Assembly (NCBI GenBank): GCA_027604685.1
Contig: JADHYX010000231.1
Span: 1-22,340, forward strand
Reading direction: 5' to 3'
Source: Lobulomyces angularis
Taxonomy: Eukaryota > Chytridiomycota > Chytridiomycetes > Lobulomycetales > Lobulomycetaceae
Length of the DNA stretch: 22,340 nt
Shown in pieces: positions 10,768 through 20,800 of the stretch. The notes beneath the pieces were generated by a model. It worked only from the letters and a program-made list of their open reading frames with translations. It searched no databases and was not told where the DNA came from. The position numbers were made by a program, and so were the translations under genes. The number at the start of each line of letters is the position of its first letter. The first letter of the stretch is position 1.

Positions 10768-13700
10768 ATGCAAGTACATCAGTGCACAGCATTCGAGGCG
10801 AGAGACGAGAGGATGACAATTCATAAAGAGGAAACATCAGATGACACACTATTGGATAAAAATTTATTAGGAAGATCAACAAAAACTATGAATAAAGTAC
10901 AAACTGAAATTTTTTCCTTTATGAAACTATTCAATAATGATTCATTTATTTCCGATTTGGACGATAAAATTTTTGAAAAAAGAAAATTAATTGATAATTT
11001 AATACAGGTTTGTTTCTATTAAATCCACTGTACATTCACCTTAATTTTATTTAAAAATTTTTTTTTTTAAAAAAAATTAAAGACTACAAGTGTAAATGAA
11101 TTAAATAATGAATTATGGGGGGAAAGTAACACTACACTGCACCTCGCTTCATACGCAGGGGATGTTGAGATTATAGAGAATTTACTCACAAAAGGAGCAA
11201 GCACTTCAATAAAAAACAGGTACGGATTGACTCCTGTTGACGTTGCCGCTGATGAGGAAACTAGAACTGTTTTTAGAAATTTTGATTTACTAAAAAACAA
11301 CAAAAATATAAAACCAAAAACACAAAACCAAAAAAAAACCATTTCCACAAAAATATCCAACGTCGAAAGCTTTCTCTTGAAAGAGACCAAAATTTTAGAT
11401 CTAACTTTACCAAACAAAAAAGAGGATTTAACTAAAAGTACCAACAGTTTAGACAAAAAGTTAATGTACTCAAGTCTCAGCTCTAACCCATTCATCAGTA
11501 ATGATAAAAAAACTTTGGTACCCGTCAACAGATCTCTTAAAAATAGCTCTTTCTTTTTTCAAAATGACTTTACAAAGTCAAAAACTGTTTCTTCAAAATC
11601 AATTTTTACTAAATTCGACCAAAACCTTGTTGTGGAGAACGACGACAATTTAAAAAAATCAAAATTATTTTACAACACATTTTCTAGTAGTGCTACATTA
11701 ACAAAGAATAACGCATGGTCAGAAAAGAGATCTTTAGATTTTACAGACCCCAGAAAAAATATTGTCTCCAACTTTCAAAAAAAAAAAGAAAAAGTAGGTG
11801 CAGTTGAAAGGGACGAGTGGGGATACTTTTCTGAAACGTTAAATAACCCAAAAACTGATGTAAAAGATTCAGTTCTTACATTTTCATGCGTTTCCCCTGC
11901 TCAATCCATATTAGATACCTATTCTGGTCCTTGCAATGGAGTCAATGAAGGTGAAAACAAATAAAAAATAAAAAAAATTTATTTAAATTTTTATTCAAAA
12001 TTATGGAATATCTATATAAATAAATCCTTTTTTTTCTTATTTTACATATTTTTCTTCAAAAAATTAATATATATAAAATTCCTAAAAAATAAAAATCAAA
12101 ATAAATATAGATGCAATAGTAGAAGGAAAACCTTTGGTAGCCCTAATAAAAAGCGAAACGCAAAATAAATTTGATACCTTGGAAAAAAAGAATGAGGTAG
12201 TAGAAGAAAAAAAAAAAGAAATTCAACCAGAAAGTAAATATCAAAAAAAATATGAAATGAACGAATTAAAGAGTGGAGGAAACAAACAGCAAGAAGAAGA
12301 AAAAAAAAATTTTATCTTTGACGAGATAGGTTACAAGGCATCTGACATCATAAAAAACTTTGAAAAATCTCTTCCTACTAAGGAGGGTGGATCTTTGAGA
12401 AATTTTTCAATTTCAAAATCCAAAAAAACTACCCAATCTATTTTGAAGAAATCAACTTACGAAAATCCCGAAAAACCAATTTGGGCCAGAAGTGACGTAC
12501 TAACACCGTCTTGTTTAACAAAAAAGATTAAAAACGAAACCGTAGAATTTCCAGTAAATGCTTTAATCTGGGAAAGAACTGATGTTACTAAAGTCAAACT
12601 TATACCAACCACTGCTGAAAAAAGCACAAATTCTCTTGATCTATACGACCAACCTGATGTTAAGCGAGAGAAGACTATTCAAAATAGTTTCAATTCAGTT
12701 AAAAAAAATGATGAAATGTTGGAATTTCAAGTTGCAGTGGAAGTCGAAGTGACAAATGTTGATAATCCAAGCTCCTTTGACGATTTGACAAAAAAATACC
12801 CTGAAGATCTTGAAACTTGTCCTCAGCTCGAAAGTGAATTAAAATCGGTTCCAATTACGGAAATAATTGAAGATGTTCAGAAAGTTGATGTCTCTAGCGA
12901 CATGAATAACGAGGAAGAGGTTTTGAAATCGAGCAAGGGGTCGTCTTCAGATTCAGTTTCAACTCTTCTTGACTTCACTGGAAGTCCAAACTATTTGGAA
13001 AATCAACCCTTTCCTCAGTCCAGCTTAACCAAAAAGAACATTGTTTTGTTAGATTCTTTACGTCAAGAAAGTTTTTCTAGCTTTAACGAGGTATTTTTCT
13101 ATTTTTTAATAATTGTTTAAAAAGTTTTAGATACCGAAAATAGGTTCACTTTTTGATGAGGGTGACTACTGGTTTGAAAAAATTTTGGAAAATAGTACCG
13201 ACATTGCAACTGAATGCTCGGAAACAAATAACAAAAATGGACCATTACAAACCTCGGTTGCACCACCAAAAGTTGATATCTTAGATAAGGATGAAGACGA
13301 TGAAGGAGTTGAGGAAGATGAAACTGACTTGAAAACTAAAAAAAATGTAAATGATTCGGTAAACGCTTATCATTACTTTCCAGTGTTGGGGGGAGGAAAA
13401 TTTCAGGTGGACGATTGCGAGTTGGAGGAACCGGCGGACAAAAAGTTTTACGTAAATAATGCTGACTGTCTGGAACATAAAAATAACATTTACGATTTCA
13501 AAATTGATTTAAAAAGTAACGATCAAACTCTAGAAAATAAAAAAAAAGTTAATTTTTTTGTAAGAAAGAAAAAAAAAATATGTATATTTATATATATATA
13601 AATTTTATTTATTATTCAGATTTTTTTTTTTACTTTTTTTCTGACTTATCTTCAATTATTATTTTTTTAATTTTTTTTACTCGTTAGAGCTCATGGGATT

Positions 13701-15357
13701 CACAATTTCAAAAAAAAACTTTTATCACGAAGTCCGGAATAGCCAAAGGTCATAAATCGGAGGATTCTACTGGAATAGTTATAGCACAGGGTATAAATTT
13801 AAAAAATTTTATTTTTTTTATAAACTTTCTTATTTTTTTTTTTTTTAGTTGAAAAATTTTTTTTAGCTGACAATATTAAATTAGAAAAAGGTTTGAAAAA
13901 AAAAAAACTTTTTCTTTTTATGGGTAATTATAATTTTTAGATCAAGTTATTGATATTTACTACAAATCAGAAGGTAATAACTCGTTGATATGTCAAGGAA
14001 TCCAGCTTCTGGAAAAGAATAGATTTGTCGCAGTAAACACCGACTTTACATTGTAAAAATATGCAATATATATTTTTTGAATGTGACAAATTTTTTTATA
14101 GTGAAAAGTTTGAAGATACTACATTAGAATTTGAAATAATTCTGAAGGAAGACGAAGAATTTGACCAGAGCCAAGCTAATGGCGGAACAACACAACAAAA
14201 AAAAAAAGAGTCTTCGAGTCAAAAAAATTTGAAATCAAAATTATCAGTTAAAAAGTTTTTAGTAGGAGGAATTAATAAACTAAAAACAAATTTAACAAAC
14301 TTGACAGAAAGTTCTTCACAAGAAAATATAGTGGCTGATGACACTAGCTCTATTGGAAGTAGTTACGAAGATGACCCTCAACAGCTATTCCTCTCCAGTA
14401 GCAGCAAGTTAAACAAATTAACAAAGAAAAATTCTAAAAAAAAGTCACCTTCACAACAATTTGACGACATTGTACAGAAATCACATTTAAGAGGATCTGG
14501 AAAAATGGACTTAAATTTAGTTGAAAAAAAAATTTTAAAAGATTTTAATTTTGAAATTAATTATAAAAATCTCAATCATTCTACTGATGAATTAAATGAA
14601 AAAAAAGTTGAGGATTTTTCGAGTTTTGGAAAAATTAATTTAAAATTAATTTATATTCCCTATTCAAATTACATTGAAGTAAAAAAATAAAAAAAAATAG
14701 AAAATTAAAATAATTAACATTGTATATTTCCAGAAATCTCTGTTGCCAACAAGCATTTATGAATGTGAACAAGCTATCCATAGGTCAAATAGACTAAATA
14801 AAGTTTGGATGGAGGGATTTCTTACTATGGTAATCTTAAAAAAAGAACTATTTTTCAGTTTTAAATATGAATTTTTTTATTTTTGTTTTAGAATAATGTT
14901 AAAGGTTATTATAAGTTAATCGGAAAAGATCTTTTAGAGTATGATGTAGAAACAGTAAGTTAAATTAAAAATTAAATTACATGTAAAAGTAATTTAAAAA
15001 AATAAAAAATAGAAAAGTGTACAAAAAAACCAATACAACTTGACACTTTTAGACATTATAGAAGGCCCAAAGGAAATAGATCTAGTTATGCAGGATTTAT
15101 GCCAACTAGAATCAGAAAAGCAAGATATAAAAATTTTTTACTTTGAAGAAAAAAACAAAACAAAGGATAATCTTCTGGATTCTGAGGAAAACAACGATGA
15201 AACTCACCTAAATTCTTTTTGCTTAGAATTCAGAGTTGGTGAAAACTTGTCGTTTTTTTCTACGTCATATCTAGATTGTCTAGAATGGCTACTTGCTTTT
15301 TGTAAACTTTTTGTCTTTCTTAATAAAGATGATGCGGTGGACTGGTTGATGGATTAA
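10768..15357 (+). CDS. Bud4/Mid2-type anillin-like protein with N-terminal ankyrin segment and C-terminal PH domain
   Basis: Exons: 10768-11007, 11083-11950, 12111-13090, 13131-13559, 13688-13790, 13849-13890, 13941-14052, 14102-14678, 14734-14829, 14892-14954 and 15013-15357. They sum to 3,855 nt, or 1,284 residues. Residues about 96-150 carry an ankyrin-type repeat (TTLHLASYAGDVEIIENLL, then NRYGLTPVDVA). A long disordered middle contains two similar motifs, IWARSDV (493-499) and IWERTDV (522-528). From about residue 840 the sequence matches the anillin-homology region of fungal Bud4/Int1/Mid2: DIYYKSEGNNSLICQGIQLL, TLEFEIILK, then GKINLKLIYIPY. A PH domain starts KVWMEGFL (1140-1147) and ends near CLEWLLAF; an acidic insert interrupts it. 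Family members organise septin and cortical rings at the division or bud site. The ankyrin segment is not part of the family as I know it. The intron at 11951-12110 (160 nt) is the longest here. Confidence 0.87.
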
Positions 15358-15771
15358 AATAAGAAAAGGAAAAAGTTAAAAAAAAAAAAAAAGGAATTTT
15401 AATTTTACTGTTTTTTTTAATTTTATTTCTTTTCTTAAATTATCCTTTTTACTTTGTATATACAACATATTTAAAAAAAAACCAAGAAAACTAAAAAATG
15501 TATAGAAATATTTAAAATAATAGAAAAAAAAAAAAATATTATTTTATTTATATTTATTTAAAAAATTTCTTTACTATATTGAATAGAAAAAAAAAATAAT
15601 TACCTAAAAAATCCCAAAAAAAAAAAATATAAATAAAAAAAAGAAAAACAAACAGCAAGGAACATATATACTTATATATAAAAGAAAAAAAAATAAAGAA
15701 AAAAATTTTAAAAGTAGAAAAAAAGGGAAAAAATTATATACTTTCTATTTTCCATTGAATTTTTGACAATG
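15358..15771. other. Convergent intergenic spacer
   Basis: About 414 bp between the 3' ends of the anillin-like gene (plus) and the HSF-like gene (minus). It consists almost entirely of A-rich and some T-rich runs. It should hold both terminators and 3' untranslated regions, but no signal stands out from the base composition. Confidence 0.5.
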
Positions 15772-17638
15772 CTACTGATCAGGAAAGGAATTGGTAAAAA
15801 GAGAAGATTGAAAAGAATTCAAATTCGAGGAAATGTTGGTGGCAAAATTATTTCTTGCTGCTGTATTAGTATTTTTTGTATTTTGTTGAGAGTAAAAATT
15901 AAATGCGGGATTTTGATTGTCCGCGCCGCCTAGAGAGGTTGGAGTATAATGAAATTTTGGTTTGGGTACCTCAAAAAGAGATAAAATTTGATCACTGTTT
16001 CCATTTAGGGGTGGAGTAAATGATTGTGGAGGTGGAGTATAAGTTTGAGGAGCATACGTATAAAATGGTTGGCTTTGCTGTTGTGAGTATTGTTGGTTTT
16101 GCTGTTGGTGAATCTGTCGCGTAGATGGGTAAAAACTTTGGTTTGATAAAGAGTTACCAGATTGTTGCTGCCTCGAATAGATGTTATTGGAATTGTTGGT
16201 ATTAATATTATTAATGTTGTTTGCTTGAGATTGATTGAAGTTTACCTGTTGGGAATTTTGAGTGTGAAAGGGAGATGGATGTCCTGTATTTTGAAGTTGT
16301 TGCTGCTGTTGAGGACGATTTAAGATTTCAAAATAATTTAAAAATTCTTCACTTGACGTAGTTGGAATAGAGTGGGAAGATTGATTATTGTTTGGATTAG
16401 GAATATTAAAAGAGGAAAAAGAGTTTGTATAACTTGAGCTTGGATTTTCAAACGCGGGATCTGGAGAAATATCGTACCTTGGTGATCCAACAACCGTTGA
16501 CAAGTATGAGCTTCGCCTGTCAATCAGTGCAGATCTTCTATTTTCATTAAAACTTGAACTGATGGAGCCTATAATTGGAATTGGATTAGATCTGCGACTA
16601 TCGTAGCTTCCTGTCAAAGGGGGGCTTGTAATGTTAATCGGAGATGGATGAGAATTTTGATGTTGTTGATGCTGATGTTGTTGAACGCTTAAATTACTCA
16701 TGTAGCCAATCATATCAGGAGACGCTGGGGGAGTTTGACGCGTAATAGAAATACTTGAAGGATAAGGAATAGGTCTTGGTTGACTCTGATCCAGCTGAGA
16801 AAAATGGACTAAAAAAGTAATTTAGAAACCAAAAAAGACACAAAAGTACAATTACCATTGTTAGAGTTAAAATTTTCAGCAATATGCTCATTGTTATTTG
16901 TATTAAAATTAAAAGCAAAAGGACTATTTTCATCGTTTTGAATCTGGTTAGCCTGGTTAAAATTTTTTCTGGGTAAAGGCATCAAAAGATCATTGTGATG
17001 CATCAAATTGTTGGAAGTATCTAAAGAACTCTGATTGTTATTTTGATCGTTGTTTGTGATGGGAATTCCGTTAATAGGAGACAGTAGAGATGATAAGGGA
17101 GAACTAATTTCATTAATAGTATTTACATTGTTGGTATTTAGAGTTTTAGTTTTAATTTGAGAAGGTTTCTTTTTCTGGGTGACTTTCCTCCTGATTTCAG
17201 GAAGTAAGTCTTTTCTTCCACGTAAAAATTTAGGATGCCAAAAAACTCCGGCTTCTCTGTTTCTAACGTGTTGAGATTTTTTCACATTGGCAACAACTTT
17301 GAAACCATAAATCTTTTTAATAAAAAGTTTGGTTAAATTAGACAAAAAAAAATTTTTTTTGAAAATACATTTAGTTGCCTTTGAAAAGAAGCAAAATTTT
17401 GAGTAGAAAAGAATTTTGGTAAAACATATTGAGCAAATAATTCAGTGTTGAATACATGGAATACATCACCTTCTTCGTTCCATTCTAAATAGTCAGCGAA
17501 CTCAGGATTTGTAAGAAGACTACAGTTGTAATTATTAATTCAAAAGAAATTTAAAAAGTAGGATTAATACCCATATAGCTTGCTGATGAAGAGGGTAACA
17601 GTAGCAGGTAGCTCTAGATTGGGAGAAGTTTCATTCAT
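15772..17638 (-). CDS. Heat-shock-factor-type transcription factor with a Q/N-rich C-terminus
   Basis: Exons on the minus strand: 17638-17571, 17519-17369, 17312-16856 and 16808-15772. They sum to 1,713 nt, or 570 residues. Residues about 12-115 are an HSF DNA-binding domain: LFISKLYGLLTNPEF, GDVFHVF, VLPKFFSTQNFASFQRQLN, then, across an intron, IYGFKVV and FWHPKFLRGRKDLLPEIRRK. This winged-helix fold binds nGAAn repeats in the nucleus. The intron between RQLN and IYGF splits the recognition region without breaking the frame. After about residue 120 there is no visible leucine/isoleucine heptad array of the HR-A/B type. The rest is Asn/Ser-rich (about 125-225), then Gln/Asn/Pro-rich with runs such as QQQQQ, and looks prion-like or activating. 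It could be Hsf1 or a related Sfl1/Mga1/Skn7-type factor; I cannot decide. Confidence 0.88.
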
Positions 17639-18350
17639 TATAGTTTTAGAAAAAAAAAAAAAAAAGATCATAGGGCAAAAGAGGGGAAGAGAGCCCTTAC
17701 AGGCGCAATTATGGATTTTTTTTAAAGAGGAAAACATGGAAAATTAATTTACTTAGAGTTTAATGATAGTTTAGAGCTACTCTAGTTAGAGGTAATTTTG
17801 CATCATCTACAACATAATAAGTAAACGAGCCGATTGTGAGAAGGATTTTTATGAGTAAGTTATAATGGACACTGTAAAAGCACTTATTCTGCAATTTATA
17901 ATCAAATTCAATTCCAGCAGCAATCTTTAATTCTATTAGTAGCCCTTATTCCAATCTTTCAAACTTGGTTTTAATGTCATTCCAAGAATCCATCCAGTAG
18001 CAATTACTCTCTTTTTTGCAGTCATTCTGCTTCTATAAGGCTATTTTCCTATAGCAGTAATTCCACTTCTTACAGGTAACTGGTCATCTTTTCCTGTATT
18101 GCATCTCTCAGCTTCTCATGTCACGCTATACAAGATGCATTTTAAAGGTAATTCCATTTCTGTCTCTTCAATTTTTCATTTTGAAATTTTTTATCATTAA
18201 GAGAAAATTCTCCAGATGTGCTGAAATGTTCAATTAAATTCAATATATTTTATACTATTTCTATGACACAAATTTTATCTACTTATCAAATAACTTATTT
18301 TTTGACTTGTCTCTTAAAGTAATTTCAAACATTTACTTGTTTAAACTTGT

Positions 18351-18380
18351 GGCAAAAATAGGCAAAAATAGGCAATAACA
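18351..18380. repeat. Short 10-bp tandem repeat, three copies
   Basis: The unit GGCAAAAATA occurs twice in a row, followed by a variant third copy, GGCAATAACA. It is non-coding and is a simple slippage-type repeat. Confidence 0.75.
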
Positions 18381-18587
18381 TTATTTGCAAATCTGCAAAA
18401 ATCTATTTAGTAATTATAAGTATTAAATATGTTATGCAATTTACAAATAAAAATCCACTTTCTCCTATAAAAATATTTTAAAATAAATAAATATCTGCTT
18501 CAAAGCCTAAAATTGCATCTTAAATCCACCAACAATGGACATATGATTAATCTTGATTTATAATAAAAATGATATTGCTATATTACC

Positions 18588-18626
18588 GTTATATACTGTT
18601 ATAGTGTTGTTATACTGTTGCTATAC
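18588..18626. repeat. Imperfect GTTATACTGTT repeat
   Basis: Variants of GTTATACTGTT and TGTTGCTATACT follow each other with small changes. The stretch is non-coding and in the same spacer as the 10-bp and 29-bp repeats. Confidence 0.5.
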
Positions 18627-18864
18627 TAAATTTGATCTAATCAATGGCAAAAAATACGTAATGCTTTTCCTGACGTTCTTAAAAAAAAAAAAATTAAATA
18701 AAAAAGTTTCAAGAACATCAGTCTTTAATGATTTATGTTTTTTCAAACTAACTATTATTCATAACCATTATCTTTATTAATAAACAAGAGTTTTTTTTTG
18801 TGGGAATGGAATTTTGTTCTTATGCTATTTTATTTACCACAGTTTAACTGATTAATGAAATTGG

Positions 18865-19015
18865 AATAAATTTCATTTCAATTGTATATTTTAATTACAT
18901 TTCAATTTCAGTTGTACATTTTTATTAAATTCATTTAAACTGTACATTTTTATAAAATTTTATTTCAATTGTACACTTTTATTACATTTCATTTCAATTG
19001 TACATTTTAATAAAA
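18865..19015. repeat. Imperfect tandem repeat of about 29 bp, five copies
   Basis: The core ATTTCAATTGTACATTTTTA recurs with substitutions. The GTA of the core falls at 18884, 18914, 18942, 18971 and 19000, so the spacings are 30, 28, 29 and 29 bp. It ends about 160 bp before the start of the small membrane-protein candidate. The unit is longer than typical slippage repeats, but no function is evident. Confidence 0.75.
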
Positions 19016-19174
19016 AAGTTGATTTAAAGTATGAACCCATTGGTATTGGTTGTGCAAGTTAACAAAGAAATTTTGGTAAGAATCTCACATCAACAACATA
19101 TTTTTCCCTCTCAAATAATTTTAGAAACTAAATTTTTCAAATTGTGTAACAGATGGAAAATTCATGTTGCAATA

Positions 19175-19418
19175 ATGCATATTATCAAATCGGCAAAGAG
19201 AATTACTATTAAAGGAACAGAAAATAAACCAAGAATGCTATTTGGATGGAAAGCCTATGCGATTACTGGTGTTGGTATAAATTCCGTTTCAAAGAACTTT
19301 TAATCATGTGCAAATTATAGGGTCTTTTTTTGCTGCTGTCTACTTCTGGGGAAATGAATTTAACAGGAAATATGAGAAAAAGGATAAAATTGACGATAAT
19401 ATTGAAATTTCCAAGTAA
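19175..19418 (+). CDS. Possible small single-pass membrane protein (65 residues), unrecognised
   Basis: Exons 19175-19274 and 19321-19418 flank a 46-nt intron with a GTATAA donor and ATTATAG acceptor, both matching splice sites used nearby. The joined frame is 65 residues. It has a basic N-terminus with five or six Lys/Arg in the first 20 residues. A hydrophobic segment (about 26-44) reads WKAYAITGVGSFFAAVYFWG, and a charged tail reads NRKYEKKDKIDD before a TAA stop. This layout is common among small mitochondrial inner-membrane subunits and assembly factors, but I recognise no family. The frame is open upstream to an ATG at 19031, so a longer protein or an additional intron (GTAAGA donor near 19076) is possible. 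The evidence is the splice-consistent frame and composition only. Confidence 0.4.
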
Positions 19419-19804
19419 TTACTGGACATTTTATTTTTAAAAATTTCATTCTTGGGGAAAAAAATCCTTAGTTTAATACCAGCTATTTTTGTTAGCATTG
19501 TTTATCAATTCTACACAGTTTTAAATAGTTTGTTTTCTGCAACTTATATAGCTTAATTTCATTTTTAATTTATAATCCTAGATAACAGAATGTTGGTTTT
19601 TTGGATAAGGTTCTCAACAAGGGAGTTTCCATTTTTATGACAACTATAGCTTCTTTTGTTGAGTTTGTTGATACATAACTCATTCACCATTAAAATGGAA
19701 GTTGAACTTCAAAATAACACAGCATGGACATATTTCCCTATTTCCTTGAAAAAAAAAAAAAAATTTTTTTGTAAATATTGTACTTCTCAAAAGAAAAGTT
19801 TAAT
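19419..19804. other. Spacer before the GRAM-domain gene
   Basis: 386 bp with no supported gene. It should contain the promoter and possibly an unrecognised first exon of the GRAM protein, because the GRAM gene model begins close to its domain. The frame at 19656 onward does not join it in phase and shows no domain. Confidence 0.4.
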
Positions 19805-20800
19805 ATGCAAAAAGAATTTTTATTTCATTTTCCTGACCTTAATGGTGAAAGATTGGTCGCAAATTTCATTTGTGCTTTGAATGATTGGATTTTACTTCAA
19901 GGTAATTTTTATCTATGGAAATAGTTTGTAAACATTTTACACTTTATAGGAAGAATGTTTCTTACTGAAAATTACTTGTGCTTCAAAGGTGTTTATACTT
20001 ATAAAATTGTTATTTATTTAAATTTTGACTTAATTTAAAAGCTCCTAATACCACACTAATCATACCTCTTCGCTCTATCAACAACTTGAGAAAAAGAAAG
20101 TTGGGCGGTTTTATTAAAAACTCGATATCATTCGAATTAAATGAAAAAGAATATTTTTTTACTTCGTTTTTGAGTAGAGACGAAACATTTGATGTTATAA
20201 ATAAGTTGATCTCTTCTTCCAAAGCTGTAAGTTTAATTGATTTTTTTTTAATACTATTCTGTTTATCATTATTGTACAATAACTATTTTTAAAATAAAGG
20301 AAAGTGATATGGAACCTGAAGAACAAACTTTTATTAATGAAGAAGAAAATTCCTTTCAAATGAACGAAAATTCGGATACTATCAAAAGAAAGATACAATT
20401 TACTACCGATGAAAATTTAAAGTATGGAAACCCATTAAAAGATACCTCGGTTTCCAGCCCAGCGAAACCTGGGATGCCAAATGTACCAAGATGTAGGGAT
20501 AATTGGAAAATTGCAAAGAAAGTTTTGGAAGATACAAAGAGAAATAAAGCACATTCATTAATACAAAAAACGGAAATTATTCGAGCAACTGATATTACAA
20601 GAGGTTCTGGTACTGTTGACCCTGTTAGTAATCGCATCTCCATATTTGTCAAAGATTTTGGGTGGTTGGTAATTTGGTTTATCTTAATGTTGGCCGTTTT
20701 ATGTAATATGATCTTTTTATACTTTCTTTCACTGTTGATTGCGAGATATGATCAGAGGATAGAAAACCTAGACCAAGTAATGAAACTGGCAAATTTTTAA
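19805..20800 (+). CDS. GRAM-domain protein with C-terminal transmembrane anchor
   Basis: Exons: 19805-19901, 19950-19988, 20042-20226 and 20300-20800. They sum to 822 nt, or 273 residues. The 39-nt second exon is needed to complete the domain. Residues about 5-105 form a GRAM domain: FHFPDLNGERLVANFICALN, WILLQGRMFLTENYLCFK, TTLIIPLRSINNLRKRKLGG, then KEYFFTSFLSRDETFDVI. GRAM domains bind membrane lipids, as in Lam/Ysp sterol-transfer and GRAMD proteins of membrane contact sites. Here no VASt/StART-like lipid-transfer domain follows. Instead there is a polar linker and a hydrophobic helix (about 229-254, WLVIWFILMLAVLCNMIFLY...) near the end, then 19 residues. This resembles GRAMD2/GRAMD3-type tethers. 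The ATG at 19805 lies just before the domain. A 5' exon upstream cannot be excluded, because the frame stays open for nine codons upstream before a TAA. Confidence 0.82.

Larger units (their letters stand above)
17639..19174. other. Long intergenic region with degenerate repeats
   Basis: About 1.5 kb upstream of the HSF-like gene. The part at 17900-18170 is noticeably less A/T-biased than other spacers and repeats variants of ATTCCA and AGTAGCAAT. On the minus strand it contains a possible short spliced frame (17760-18025). Further right are a 10-bp triplicate (18351-18380), a GTTATACTGTT-like repeat (18588-18626) and a 29-bp minisatellite (about 18865-19015). No tRNA, known transposase or reverse transcriptase is recognisable. 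Confidence 0.5.

Noticed and set aside
11067..11528. A 153-codon minus-strand open frame
   Set aside because: Antisense shadow of the ankyrin-containing exon of the anillin-like gene, with no domain of its own.
17626..17640. GAAACTTC at the start of the HSF-like gene as an autoregulatory heat-shock element
   Set aside because: It is a single inverted pair inside the first codons. Chance occurrence is high and no array of nGAAn units surrounds it.
17640..19175. tRNA gene or transposable element in the long spacer
   Set aside because: I saw no GGTTCGAnTCC-like B box, no terminal repeats and no transposase or reverse transcriptase motif. Only simple and degenerate repeats are visible.
19656..19880. 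A 74-codon frame overlapping the first GRAM exon
   Set aside because: It runs in a different frame from the clearly conserved GRAM sequence (FHFPDLNGERL...) and has no similarity of its own.
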